A stretch of DNA of 64,000 nucleotides from JANWYT01 sp034437555 (lineage in GTDB: Bacteria > Chloroflexota > Anaerolineae > Aggregatilineales > Phototrophicaceae), in NCBI GenBank assembly GCA_034437555.1, contig DAOTTQ010000086.1:19642-83641 (forward strand), written 5' to 3'. Each line of letters opens with the position of its first letter. The first letter of the stretch is position 1. The notes under the pieces are model-generated. The model saw only the letters and a program-made list of their open reading frames with translations, was not told where the DNA came from and made no database searches. Shown here one piece after another: positions 1 through 8,418 of this stretch. A program made the position numbers and the translations under genes.

Positions 1-956
1 TCGCTAACGTAGTAAGGGCTAAAGGTGGTTGCGGTGCGCTTTGGCATTTGTTTACTGGTAGGAATCACATAACGGCGTTTAATTGAACCGTAAGGTCCAA
101 TCACATCACCTGCCGCCACGCCTACAGGTTGCCCACCCGTGATGGTGTGTGTTTCAGAGAAGAATACCTTAATGCCGTTTTCGGCTAAAAAGCGTTCGAT
201 GCCAGGGCGCAGTGTGCCTTCTTCGTTAACATACGCGGGACGATAGGCACATTCAGGAAGCCAAATGCCCGTAGGTTTGCGCCCAAAAAGCCGTTCATAG
301 CTTCGGATGCCCGTTTTAAGCTGTGCGTCAATGGAACTATCACGCCCTAGCAGGGGCAAATAGCCGTGTGTTGCCGCACAAGTGATAATTTCGATGTAGC
401 CTTCATCTTGTAATTGCTTAAACGCGCCGATGATGTCGCCGTTAAAACGCTGATGAAAGGCGCGTTTGACATTGGTATACCAGTCTTTATACCAACCCGC
501 CAAGAAGTAAAGATGAGAGTCGCCAACCACCGTATTGCTGTCTGTTGTTTCTGTGGTGTTTACAACCACCGAAGCCTTGCGTGAAACAGGCTCGTTTTTG
601 CCTTCGGGGTGAGTGATGGCGGGTGTTTCTGAAACCGTCTTAAGAGGCGTTGCACTGGGGGGTAGAAAATGCGCCATGTCTTTTTGGGCGGCTTCTATTT
701 TGGCATCTAAGTATTCGTCAAAGTGTTCAAGTACGGTTTTATCAGCCAGTTGTTCGCCCAAAATAGGCGTAATGCCAATGGTCAGCTTAAACGAAATACC
801 CTGCTCTTTAAGGTCATAGAGCGTTTCCAAAAGTGGCACATACGTTTCGCTAGCTGCCTCATGAATCCATTCTTCACCGTGGGGCCAACGCCCCGCCAAA
901 CGTGCATAAGGCAAATGGCTGTGTAGAACGAAGGTAAACGCGCCGTTTGTTGTCAC
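1..956 (-). CDS. GH57 / DUF1957-type 1,4-alpha-glucan branching enzyme, C-terminus beyond window
   Basis: The 318 visible residues match the N-terminal half of GH57 (DUF1957) branching enzymes of the Thermus TTHA1902 type, which form alpha-1,6 branches in glycogen in the cytoplasm. I see the family opening FVLHSHLPYAR, then ITPILGEQLAD, CAATHGYLPLL and WLPECAY. The Glu of WLPECAY (about residue 235) sits where the catalytic nucleophile lies. The start is a GTG at 956-954, preceded by GAGGAG at about 964-969, a strong ribosome binding site. Residues about 95-130 form a Thr/Ser/Val-rich insertion not seen in the short family members. The acid catalyst and C-terminal domain lie outside the window. 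It is transcribed in the same direction as the histidine kinase just upstream, 94 bases away. Confidence 0.88.
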   Translation of the reverse strand, partial: MTTNGAFTFVLHSHLPYARLAGRWPHGEEWIHEAASETYVPLLETLYDLKEQGISFKLTIGITPILGEQLADKTVLEHFDEYLDAKIEAAQKDMAHFLPPSATPLKTVSETPAITHPEGKNEPVSRKASVVVNTTETTDSNTVVGDSHLYFLAGWYKDWYTNVKRAFHQRFNGDIIGAFKQLQDEGYIEIITCAATHGYLPLLGRDSSIDAQLKTGIRSYERLFGRKPTGIWLPECAYRPAYVNEEGTLRPGIERFLAENGIKVFFSETHTITGGQPVGVAAGDVIGPYGSIKRRYVIPTSKQMPKRTATTFSPYYVS

Positions 957-1050
957 TAGGGTTACTCCTCACAATTTTCTCATCTTGTCTGTGATTCTAA
1001 CCATTGCTAGGCACAATAACAAGTTATATGGACGTTTTGCACAAAAACGG

Positions 1051-2310
1051 TTACGGGGCTAGGATGTTCGGTATAAACGCAGGTATCCCTAACGTAAACA
1101 CGCTGCCTTCATGTTGCTTGGATTGTGCCACCAAATAGCCCCCATGAGCCTGTGCAATCGTTCTGGCAACGTACAATCCTTGCCCCAGTCCGCGAGGGTC
1201 TAGGCGTTTGCCTGCGCGGGTACGTGGCTCACCCCGATAAAATAGCTCGAAAATATGGGGCAGTTCCTCATCACTAATGCCCACCCCGCTATCAGCCACA
1301 TCAATCACCACGTGGGGCGTTTGGCTGTGGGCATCGTGGCGGGCGCGAATGCTAATGTGCTGGTTGGGTTCGTTATACACAATGCTATTACGAATAAGAC
1401 TACTTAACGACCAGCGCAAATGCTTTTCATCGCCATTCACCACCAAAGAGCGCACATCACGCATCATCAAACGAATGTCTAGCTTGGCATCGGCAATCTC
1501 ATCAGAAAATTCGTCTACAAGGTCGATGAGCAATCGCTCTAAATCTATCGCTTCGTGGCGCACTTCAAATTGACCGCTACTCATCGCGCTAATGTCTATC
1601 ATTTCGTTGACCATGCGGTCTAAAACGTCCACATTACGGCTAATGAGTTCTAGCATACGCCTATTTGGGGCTTTGCCCTCTGGGGTATTGAGTAGAATTT
1701 CGCTAGCAACACGCATGGGCGCAAGGGGCGTGCGTAGCTCATGAGAAATGTGTGTTACAAAGCTATTCTTTAGCCGATACGATAGCTCATCTTGGGTGAT
1801 GTCCTTTAGCAAAATCAGCGTGCCAAAGCGTTGCCCGTTGTCGCTGGCAAGTGCCACCAATTGCGCCCCAATTAGGCGATTGTCCACTTGCACACGATAC
1901 GGTTCGCCCAAGGGCGTTAGCTCTTGGGAAACAGATTCAACATCACGATAGGCATTTAGCAAGCCCCCTATTTCGCTTGTCCAAAAACGGCGTTCACTGC
2001 CCAAAAGCGCAACGCTAGCGGGGTTCATCATTACCACACGCCCCTCTAGGTCTTGCAAAATCACGCCCTCGCTAATGTTATTCAGGATGGCTTCTAGGCG
2101 TTCTGTTTGCATTTTGCTGTTCTTTAGCATCCGCCGTAGCTGGCGCGCGCGTTTTTCCATTTGGGCATATTCTTCGGCGCGGTCTTGCTGGGCTTTACGC
2201 CAGTTTAGACCGCGATACAACCGCGAGAACAGCGTTTCGGTGGCATTACCAAACTGAAAGATACGCTGAAACGTGCTTCCTAGTTCGGGGGGTGTGGGTG
2301 AATTTGTCAT
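1051..2310 (-). CDS. PAS domain sensor histidine kinase, soluble
   Basis: This 419-residue protein has no membrane segment, so it probably senses in the cytoplasm or through a partner. An Arg/Glu-rich coiled coil (about 38-70) leads into a PAS domain (about 70-170). The dimerisation and phosphoacceptor box reads ISHELRTPL with the phosphorylated His at about 190. The ATPase domain has the N box near NSIVYN, a G1 box DSGVGIS, an F-type box (FELFYRG) and a G2 box GLGQGLYV. It follows the response regulator at 2320-2721 with a 9-base gap, so the two form a regulator-then-kinase operon and are very likely cognate. The signal sensed cannot be read from the sequence. Confidence 0.9.
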   Translation of the reverse strand: MTNSPTPPELGSTFQRIFQFGNATETLFSRLYRGLNWRKAQQDRAEEYAQMEKRARQLRRMLKNSKMQTERLEAILNNISEGVILQDLEGRVVMMNPASVALLGSERRFWTSEIGGLLNAYRDVESVSQELTPLGEPYRVQVDNRLIGAQLVALASDNGQRFGTLILLKDITQDELSYRLKNSFVTHISHELRTPLAPMRVASEILLNTPEGKAPNRRMLELISRNVDVLDRMVNEMIDISAMSSGQFEVRHEAIDLERLLIDLVDEFSDEIADAKLDIRLMMRDVRSLVVNGDEKHLRWSLSSLIRNSIVYNEPNQHISIRARHDAHSQTPHVVIDVADSGVGISDEELPHIFELFYRGEPRTRAGKRLDPRGLGQGLYVARTIAQAHGGYLVAQSKQHEGSVFTLGIPAFIPNILAP

Positions 2311-2319
2311 GGCGATGTC

Positions 2320-2721
2320 CTACTTTTTACTGGCGATTACATCGTCTAAAATACGCTTTAGTTCTAAAAAATCGGGTAATGGCTTGTTGATAATTTTATC
2401 CACGCCAAAATCACGCATCATCACCGCACGTTCTTCTTCACTAAGCACAAACGCCGTCATCAGCACAATGGGGATATTGCCCACATGCTTTGTCTGGCGG
2501 ATGCGCTTTGCCACTTCGTTGCCCCAATGCCCTGGCATACGGATGTCCATCAGGGCAAATTCGGGCAGGGGGGTGATGTGAGAGCCGTTGTCAATGCTTT
2601 CCAAAAAGTCCCAAGCCTTTTGTCCACTTTCAAAAAGTAGTGGCGTATGCCCCCAGACTTGCGCCATTGTTGCCACCAGCATTCGGATGTCTGTTTCATC
2701 TTCCGCTATCAACCAATACAC
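2320..2721 (-). CDS. single-domain response regulator (CheY-like receiver)
   Basis: A 133-residue receiver domain with nothing after it. The acidic pocket is AEDET near the N-terminus, the phospho-acceptor Asp is at about 59 (FALMDIRMPG), the switch Thr is in VLMTAF and the conserved Lys is in IINKPLP. It has no DNA-binding or enzymatic output domain, so it must act by protein contact or as a phosphate relay. It lies directly upstream of the PAS kinase at 1051-2310, its likely partner. Confidence 0.9.
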   Translation of the reverse strand: MYWLIAEDETDIRMLVATMAQVWGHTPLLFESGQKAWDFLESIDNGSHITPLPEFALMDIRMPGHWGNEVAKRIRQTKHVGNIPIVLMTAFVLSEEERAVMMRDFGVDKIINKPLPDFLELKRILDDVIASKK

Positions 2722-2820
2722 TGCCTAAACCTCCCGATTAACGAATGTTCTCTATTATACCCAATGCTGAGGTAAAGTGACAAACACACACTCCCCTCTG
2801 CCTATTCTCATCCGCACATC

Positions 2821-2849
2821 TTGCACAAGCCCTTCATCCTTGTTACAAT
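2821..2849 (+). promoter_or_regulatory. sigma-70-type promoter of the gcv riboswitch transcript
   Basis: A -35-like TTGCAC at 2821-2826 and a -10 TACAAT at 2844-2849 are separated by 17 bases. This would start RNA at about 2856, just before the glycine aptamer. The position relative to the riboswitch makes the call more convincing than the partial -35 match alone. Confidence 0.55.
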
Positions 2850-2859
2850 AACCTTCACT

Positions 2860-2978
2860 GGTGAAGAGAGCGTTCTATGGACACACTTCATAGAAACACC
2901 GAAGGGGCAAATCACTCAAAAAGCGTGATGAAACTCTCAGGTTAAAGGATTTACCACACTTGCATCTCTGAAGGCTAA
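2860..2978 (+). ncRNA. glycine riboswitch (gcvT element), one complete aptamer
   Basis: The sequence carries the conserved glycine aptamer core. GAGAG at 2866-2870 can pair with CTCTC at 2934-2938 (P1), and between them lie a variable hairpin around 2873-2896 and the hallmark CACCGAAGGGGCAA at 2897-2910. After P1 come CAGG and AAAGGA. Only one full aptamer is visible; the tail around 2961-2974 (CATCTCTGAAGG) may be the partial second aptamer that single-aptamer versions use. It sits upstream of gcvH-gcvPA-gcvPB and is followed by an intrinsic terminator. In this class glycine binding usually raises expression of the cleavage system, which fits the gene order. Confidence 0.88.
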
Positions 2979-2983
2979 CGACA

Positions 2984-3017
2984 GGGCGCACAAGACTTAA
3001 TACTTGTGCGCCCTTTT
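2984..3017 (+). terminator. intrinsic terminator of the glycine riboswitch
   Basis: An 11-base-pair perfect stem, GGGCGCACAAG (2984-2994) with CTTGTGCGCCC (3003-3013), has an 8-base loop and is followed by TTTT. It lies directly after the aptamer and before gcvH, so it is the likely expression platform. Which upstream strand competes with the stem is not clear by eye. Confidence 0.75.
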
Positions 3018-3020
3018 GCG

Positions 3021-3049
3021 TTGGGTAGTTTATCATGGGCTGTTATAAT
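3021..3049 (+). promoter_or_regulatory. possible second promoter for gcvH, beyond the riboswitch terminator
   Basis: A perfect -10 TATAAT at 3044-3049 lies 17 bases after TTGGGT at 3021-3026. Transcription from here would start at about 3056 and would skip the riboswitch and its terminator. The -35 is only a partial match, so this is a candidate. Confidence 0.45.
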
Positions 3050-3112
3050 AACCCTTGAATGTAACGCCTTTCCCTATCCAACAAATGAACGTTTATTTAA
3101 GGAGTAACGCAC

Positions 3113-3505
3113 ATGGCAGACCTAAAATACCCCAGTGATTTGAAATATGCTAAAAGTGATGAGTGGGTACGCCTAGACGGTGACATTGCCACACTCGGCA
3201 TTAGCGACTATGCCCAAGACGCGCTAAACGACCTTGTGTACATTCAGTTTAAGCCCGTTGGCACAAGCCTTGAGGCAGGGGGCGAAGTGGCAGAAGTAGA
3301 AAGCGTTAAAGCTGCTTCTAGCATTTATAGCCCACTCGCAGGCGAAATTATTGAAGTGAACACTAGCCTAGAAGATGCCCCCGAAACCATCAACGCGGAT
3401 GCCTATGGCAACGGTTGGCTCGTCAAAATCAAGGTCAGCGACCCCTCTGCACTCGCAGAGCTTATGGACGCAGAAGCCTACAAAACCTATTGTGAATCAC
3501 GCTAG
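3113..3505 (+). CDS. gcvH: glycine cleavage system H protein
   Basis: A 130-residue lipoyl carrier protein of the usual length. It shuttles the aminomethyl group from P protein to T protein on a lipoamide arm in the cytoplasm. The lipoylated Lys is at about 66 in VESVKAAS, and the family signatures DEWVRLDGDIATLGISDYAQ and SPLAGEI are present. AAGGAG at 3099-3104 sets the ATG 8 bases later. It is the first gene after the glycine riboswitch, and gcvPA follows after 122 bases that hold no gene I can support. Confidence 0.97.
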   Translation: MADLKYPSDLKYAKSDEWVRLDGDIATLGISDYAQDALNDLVYIQFKPVGTSLEAGGEVAEVESVKAASSIYSPLAGEIIEVNTSLEDAPETINADAYGNGWLVKIKVSDPSALAELMDAEAYKTYCESR

Positions 3506-3627
3506 AAACTTAGCACCGCGCCAAAAATGTCATCGTGGGGGCATGGTGTTTTACTCGTCATGCCCTTATTGCCAAAAAATCACGTCAATCATTAAGTAAC
3601 GTTAGGGATAGGTAGAAAGAAAACAGG

Positions 3628-4959
3628 ATGAGCGGTTACATTCCCCACACCGAACTAGAACGCCAACAAATGCTTGCAACCATTGGCGTAACCACCATTG
3701 AAGATTTGTTTGAAGCCGTACCCGCAAAGTATCGCTTCCCTAAGCTAGACCTGCCCAAACCCATGAGCGAAATGGACATTGTGGCAGAAATGAACGCCCT
3801 TGCCCAAGCCAACGAACACGCGGGCGAATTTGCGCTCTTTCGTGGGGCAGGCGCGTACCACCACTTTAGCCCTAGCGCCGTAAATCATTTGCTGTTGCGT
3901 GGCGAATTTTACACCGCCTATACGCCCTATCAGCCCGAAATGTCACAAGGCACGCTGCAAGCCATCTTTGAATACCAGTCCATGATGTGCGCCCTAACAG
4001 GCATGGATGCCGCTAACGCCAGCCACTATGACGGCGCAACCAGCCTTGCAGAAGCCGTAACCGTGGCGTTACAAGTGACCGATAAGCGCAAAAAGATTGT
4101 GCTTCACCACGCCATTCACCCCCAATATCGTGAAGTGGTACGCACTTACTATCAAGGGCGTGATGTCACATTTGCGGGTGACAATGCCCCTCATACCCAA
4201 GCAGACTTTGAAGCCCTTATTGATGGCGATACGGCAATGGTCGCGGTCTCTTACCCCAATTTCTTTGGACAAATAGAGGACTTTAGCACGCTTGCCGATA
4301 AAGTTCACGCAGCAGGGGCGTTATTTGTGGTGGTCGCTAACCCAATGGCATTGGGCATGTTTAAGTCACCCGGTAGCATGGGCGCGGATATGGTCGTGGG
4401 CGAAGGGCAACCTTTGGGCGTGCCTCTTAGCTTCGGGGGTCCTTATGTCGGTTTCTTTGCCACCAAAACCAAGTATGTCCGCAAGATTGCCGGGCGCATT
4501 GTGGGTCAAACTGTTGATTCTGAAGGACGGCGTGCCTATGTGATGACGCTTCGCCCCCGTGAACAAGACATTCGCCGTGACAAAGCCTCTTCTAACATTT
4601 GCACCAATCAAGGCTTGATGGCGTTAGCGGTGTGCATTTATGTTTCGCTGTTGGGCAAAAACGGCATGAAGAAAGTCGCCGAACTAAATTATCACAAGGC
4701 GCACTATGCCGCCAAACAAATTAACGCGCTTGAAGGCTTTAGCGTGGATATGAGCAAAACCTTCTTTAACGAATTTGTGGTGAAATGCCCCAAACCGGTC
4801 AGCGAAATCAACCAAGCCCTGATTACAGAAGGCATTGTGGGCGGGTATGACTTGGGCATTGATTACCCTCACCTTAAAGACCACATGCTAGTTTGTGTTA
4901 CCGAGATGAACAGCAAAACCGAAATTGACACCCTGTTAAGCGTTTTAGAGACAGTTTAG
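3628..4959 (+). CDS. gcvPA: glycine dehydrogenase (decarboxylating) subunit 1
   Basis: This 443-residue protein is the N-terminal-half subunit of a split P protein. With gcvPB it forms the PLP enzyme that decarboxylates glycine and loads the aminomethyl group onto GcvH. Family features include the opening YIPHTELERQQMLATIG, FRGAGAYHHFSP, the region around YQPEMSQGTLQ, and GPYVGFFATK. The PLP lysine is in the other subunit, as expected. The length is close to the usual 440-450. Eleven bases separate it from gcvPB, so both subunits are made from one transcript. Confidence 0.97.
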   Translation: MSGYIPHTELERQQMLATIGVTTIEDLFEAVPAKYRFPKLDLPKPMSEMDIVAEMNALAQANEHAGEFALFRGAGAYHHFSPSAVNHLLLRGEFYTAYTPYQPEMSQGTLQAIFEYQSMMCALTGMDAANASHYDGATSLAEAVTVALQVTDKRKKIVLHHAIHPQYREVVRTYYQGRDVTFAGDNAPHTQADFEALIDGDTAMVAVSYPNFFGQIEDFSTLADKVHAAGALFVVVANPMALGMFKSPGSMGADMVVGEGQPLGVPLSFGGPYVGFFATKTKYVRKIAGRIVGQTVDSEGRRAYVMTLRPREQDIRRDKASSNICTNQGLMALAVCIYVSLLGKNGMKKVAELNYHKAHYAAKQINALEGFSVDMSKTFFNEFVVKCPKPVSEINQALITEGIVGGYDLGIDYPHLKDHMLVCVTEMNSKTEIDTLLSVLETV

Positions 4960-4970
4960 GAGACGGCGTA

Positions 4971-6485
4971 ATGGTAGAACTTATGAGTAAGACCCCGCCC
5001 ACACCCCTTGAACCCCTGATTTACGATGTCAGCGTGTCGGGGCGTTCGGGGGCAAATTTGCCCGATTGTGATGTGCCAGAAAGCCCATTACCCACAGAAT
5101 TACTTCGTGGTGAACTACGCTTGCCAGAAGTAAGTGAGCTGCAGGTGGTACGCCACTTCTTAAAACTTAGCCAGCTTAACTATGCCATCGACAAAGGTTT
5201 TTACCCCTTAGGGTCTTGCACGATGAAGTACAACCCCAAGGTGAACGAAGACATGGCGCGCGTCGCGGGCTTTGCCCACCTTCACCCCCTTGCCGACAAC
5301 GAATCTTCACAAGGCGCGTTGGCATTGATGTATGAATTGCAACAATGGCTTGGCGAAATTGTGGGTTTTGAAGCAGTATCGCTTTCTCCTGCGGCAGGCG
5401 CACACGGCGAATTTGCGGGCATCCTAATGATTCGCAAGTATCACGTTGAGCGTGGCGACCTAAAGCGCACCAAGATTCTTGTGCCTAATAGCGCACACGG
5501 TACAAACCCCGCCACCGTTACCATGGCAGGCTATGAGGTCATTGAACTACCCGCCGAAGCCAACGGCAACGTTGACCTAGAAGCCCTTAAGCGCGTGTGT
5601 GATGAGCGCGGTGACGAAATTGCTGGCATGATGATTACCGTCCCCAATACGCTGGGTTTGTTTGAAGCTCCCATTGTAGAAGTCATCGACCTTGTACACA
5701 GCATTGGTGGCTTGATGTACATGGACGGCGCAAACATGAACGCGCTTATGGGTGTGGTAAAGCCTGGCGAACTGGGTTTTGATGTGCTTCACTATAATCT
5801 ACACAAAACATTCTCTACCCCTCATGGGGGGGGTGGTCCTGGCTCTGGTCCGGTGGGCGTAAATGCCAAACTTAAACCCTATCTGCCGGGGCCCATTGTC
5901 GAAATTGTGGAACCTGCCACCGATGATGAACCCCCACTTTACGGGCTAGTGATGCCAGAAAAAAGCATTGGGCGTATGAAAGCCTTCCAGGGCAACTTTG
6001 GGATGCACGTCCGCGCTTATGCTTACATTCGCGCTTATGGCGATACGGGGATTCGTGATGTGAGCCGTCACGCGGTGCTTAACGCCAATTACATCCGCGC
6101 CCGCCTGATGGATACCTACAAAGTGCCGTATAACCGCTTCTGTGGGCATGAATTTGTCATTGAAGCCCGCATAGACGGTGCGCCCGACATTCACGCGTTG
6201 GACATTAGCAAACGCTTGATTGACTACGGGATTCACCCCCCCACCAATTACTTCCCGTTGATTGTGCCAGAAGCCTTGCTGATTGAACCCACCGAGACCG
6301 AAGCCAAAGAAACGCTGGACGAATTTATTGAGGTGATGAAAATCATTGCCCACGAAGCAAAAACACAGCCCGAATTGCTACATAATGCGCCCGTCAACGC
6401 GCCTGTGCGCCGTTTGGATGAGGTGCGCGCTGCCAAGCAATTGGTGCTGTGTTGTGCGCCAGCATTGCCAGAAGCAGGCGACTAA
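4971..6485 (+). CDS. gcvPB: glycine dehydrogenase (decarboxylating) subunit 2
   Basis: A 504-residue catalytic subunit of the split P protein. The PLP-binding Lys is at about 279 in HYNLHKTFSTPHGGGGPG, followed by the glycine-rich loop typical of the family. Other signatures are GSCTMKYNPK and NSAHGTNPA. AGGAG at 4958-4962 lies 8 bases before the ATG chosen; an internal ATG at 4983 is less well placed. A strong terminator follows at 6501-6537. gcvT and the lipoamide dehydrogenase gene are not in the window. Confidence 0.97.
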   Translation: MVELMSKTPPTPLEPLIYDVSVSGRSGANLPDCDVPESPLPTELLRGELRLPEVSELQVVRHFLKLSQLNYAIDKGFYPLGSCTMKYNPKVNEDMARVAGFAHLHPLADNESSQGALALMYELQQWLGEIVGFEAVSLSPAAGAHGEFAGILMIRKYHVERGDLKRTKILVPNSAHGTNPATVTMAGYEVIELPAEANGNVDLEALKRVCDERGDEIAGMMITVPNTLGLFEAPIVEVIDLVHSIGGLMYMDGANMNALMGVVKPGELGFDVLHYNLHKTFSTPHGGGGPGSGPVGVNAKLKPYLPGPIVEIVEPATDDEPPLYGLVMPEKSIGRMKAFQGNFGMHVRAYAYIRAYGDTGIRDVSRHAVLNANYIRARLMDTYKVPYNRFCGHEFVIEARIDGAPDIHALDISKRLIDYGIHPPTNYFPLIVPEALLIEPTETEAKETLDEFIEVMKIIAHEAKTQPELLHNAPVNAPVRRLDEVRAAKQLVLCCAPALPEAGD

Positions 6486-6500
6486 CCGCTAAAGACAAAA

Positions 6501-6537
6501 ACGGGCGACTCTTTTAACGAGGTCGCCCGTTTTTTTA
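6501..6537 (+). terminator. intrinsic terminator of the gcv operon
   Basis: A 9-base-pair stem, ACGGGCGAC (6501-6509) with GTCGCCCGT (6522-6530), is followed by an unbroken T run up to 6536. It begins 16 bases after the gcvPB stop. Confidence 0.9.
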
Positions 6538-6685
6538 TTAACTCTCAAAACCCATAGTCGTTCAACAAGGTTTGAAGGTCATCAAGCGTAACATTTTCGG
6601 GGTTACGTTTCATTCGCTCCAAGCGTTTTCTTCTTTTGCTCATGATATACCCAAATGACACGGCATTTTATTAACTCTCGAAACC
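6533..6685. repeat. pair of 20-base direct repeats flanking the hicA-like remnant
   Basis: TTTTATTAACTCTCAAAACC (6533-6552) recurs at 6666-6685 with one base changed (G for the second A of the AAAA). The two copies are 133 bases apart and bracket the small minus-strand ORF at 6545-6643. In minus-strand reading each copy contains GGTTTYGAGAGTTAA, which could encode GFES followed by a stop in one frame, so both may derive from the end of a HicA-type gene. Confidence 0.6.
6545..6643 (-). pseudogene. truncated hicA-like toxin remnant, 32 codons
   Basis: The ORF encodes MSKRRKRLERMKRNPENV then TLDDLQTLLNDYGF and a stop. This resembles the first 30 or so residues of HicA mRNA interferases, whose N-terminus typically reads as a basic stretch, then NPxNVxFxDLxxLLxxxGF. 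The catalytic His-containing segment that follows (usually KGSHHxF) is absent, because a TGA comes directly after GF and the gcv terminator lies beyond. No hicB-like antitoxin is nearby. I infer a decayed toxin gene; a real micro-peptide is possible but less likely. Confidence 0.5.
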
Positions 6686-6775
6686 GCCTTTCAAACAATC
6701 AAAAGCCTTATTTTGCCGTCTTTCAAACGTTCTCGCCGAAAGCTATTCTCATCTGCCTTAAACACCGTTATGATA

Positions 6776-6784
6776 TGCTATAAT
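6776..6784 (+). promoter_or_regulatory. extended -10 promoter of the SH3 lipoprotein gene
   Basis: TGCTATAAT at 6776-6784 joins a perfect TATAAT to a TGn extension. No good -35 is visible 16-18 bases upstream, which extended -10 promoters tolerate. The RNA would start near 6791, 32 bases before the ATG. Confidence 0.5.
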
Positions 6785-6822
6785 CAAAAATTGATTGACC
6801 ACGAGACTTGTGAAAGACCCCT

Positions 6823-8340
6823 ATGCAAAAAAAATCTCTTGCTTTCATCAGCCTATTTACGTTATGGATGGGGGCGTGTACCCCACAAGCCGCCGTCCCT
6901 AGTGTTCAACAAATTGCCAATAACCCTATTGGGGCAAGCACCCCCACCCGCGAAGTTATTTTTATTACGCCCACGACTGCGCCCACAATGATACCCACTA
7001 TGGAACTCATTACGCCCAGTGCAACCCCGTCCCTTACGCCCATGCCCACCGCCACCACCGATGCCAACGCCTTCCAGGTGGCTTGTGAAGCCGAACTGGT
7101 ACAGCTTTACACCATTGCCAGCGAAGCGTGCCTTGGCAAACCCAATGGCTTCTTTTGTAATGGGGGTTTGCCCCCACGCGCCGAGCCTGAAGGCGCAATT
7201 GCCAATTCACTCGCTAATTCGGGCGCATTGGTAGAAGCAAAAAACTTTGCGATGGTCAACCCATTGCCCCTCCATACCAACGAAAGTGGCGGGCTAATGT
7301 GGCTTCATCTGAATGAGGGCGTGGTGATGAACGCCTTGCTCATTGGCGATGTCCTGATGAAGGATGTTTCGCCCACTGATGCGGGCTTTGCCAAATGGAG
7401 CTTGTTTACCATAGAAACACGCCAACACGAAACCGCCTGTGCTAATACGCCTAAAAGTACCTTTGTTATACAGGGCGCGTATGGGATTCCCACTAGTTTT
7501 GTCCTGAATGGCGTAAGCGTCAACCTTAACGGCACGCTAATTGTGATGACAGAAGCACAAATCACCCAGTTTATTGCCATTGAAGGCTTGGCGCGTTTAA
7601 CGGCGGCGGGCGAAACTCGTAGCTTGTATCCTGGGCAACAAGTAAACGTTCCTTATCCTAGTGGTGATTGGACGAAGCCCGCTTTACCACAATTCCCAAT
7701 GCCACTTGTGCTAGAAAATATCCAAAACTTGCCGATTGTCATCATGGATAGACCCGTTTTATTGCCACAGCCCGGCTATGTGCAAACAACGGCGTTGGTC
7801 AATATGCGCTCACTTCCCCAACAAAGCGCACCCTTGCTGTATCAAGTGCCTGCCAATGAAATTATGAGCGTGCTAGGCAAGAACGAAGCAGGCGACTGGT
7901 ATCACATACGGCTGGGCAACGGTGAAACAGGCTGGATGCGTGCCGACCTGTTGAGTGGTTCGGTGGGCAATATCACCGCCAGCTATTCCGCGACCCCCAT
8001 CCCACCCCAACGCTTTGGCGCACTCGGTAGCCGTGCAAAAGTCATTTCGGCACAAGGCGGCAATCTGCGCACCGCACCCGACATTAGCTTTAACGCCATC
8101 ACCACGCTTGCGCCCGGCACAGAGGTTAATTTGGTGGCACGTAGCCCCTATAGCCCCTTTGTTAAAGTAAACGCAGGCGGCACAGAAGGCTGGTTGGCAC
8201 TCATCACTTTAGAAACACAGTCCGTCATTAGTTTCTTGCCCATTGATTACAGCGTGCCCTTGCCCGCCCGTCCTACGGCGGTTCCTATCTTTGAGTATGG
8301 CGGGGGACACGCCTACCCTAATCCGGGTTCAGGACAATAA
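6823..8340 (+). CDS. lipoprotein with cysteine-motif/FecR-like region and two bacterial SH3 domains
   Basis: A 505-residue exported protein. The signal peptide ends in a lipobox (WMGAC, Cys 19), so it is anchored to the outer face of the membrane. A Thr/Pro-rich stalk (about 45-75) follows. The next region starts with three Cys spaced C-x14-C-x8-C (about 86-110) and includes a segment with LNGVSVNLNGT and a later GLARLTAAGETRSLYPGQ that looks FecR-like. Two SH3-like domains follow, roughly 318-378 (around VNMRSLP) and 393-458 (around GNLRTAPD); such domains often bind cell-wall peptides. The same cysteine/FecR-like module recurs in 45997-47637 and partly in 28308-29201. Its role is unknown. 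Confidence 0.8.
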   Translation: MQKKSLAFISLFTLWMGACTPQAAVPSVQQIANNPIGASTPTREVIFITPTTAPTMIPTMELITPSATPSLTPMPTATTDANAFQVACEAELVQLYTIASEACLGKPNGFFCNGGLPPRAEPEGAIANSLANSGALVEAKNFAMVNPLPLHTNESGGLMWLHLNEGVVMNALLIGDVLMKDVSPTDAGFAKWSLFTIETRQHETACANTPKSTFVIQGAYGIPTSFVLNGVSVNLNGTLIVMTEAQITQFIAIEGLARLTAAGETRSLYPGQQVNVPYPSGDWTKPALPQFPMPLVLENIQNLPIVIMDRPVLLPQPGYVQTTALVNMRSLPQQSAPLLYQVPANEIMSVLGKNEAGDWYHIRLGNGETGWMRADLLSGSVGNITASYSATPIPPQRFGALGSRAKVISAQGGNLRTAPDISFNAITTLAPGTEVNLVARSPYSPFVKVNAGGTEGWLALITLETQSVISFLPIDYSVPLPARPTAVPIFEYGGGHAYPNPGSGQ

Positions 8341-8418
8341 AGCGTCAGGGTTGACTATTTGGGCAGTTACCCCTAAAATTCACCCTTCAGTAAGTGGTTT
8401 GTGGAATGGTTTTAACCC

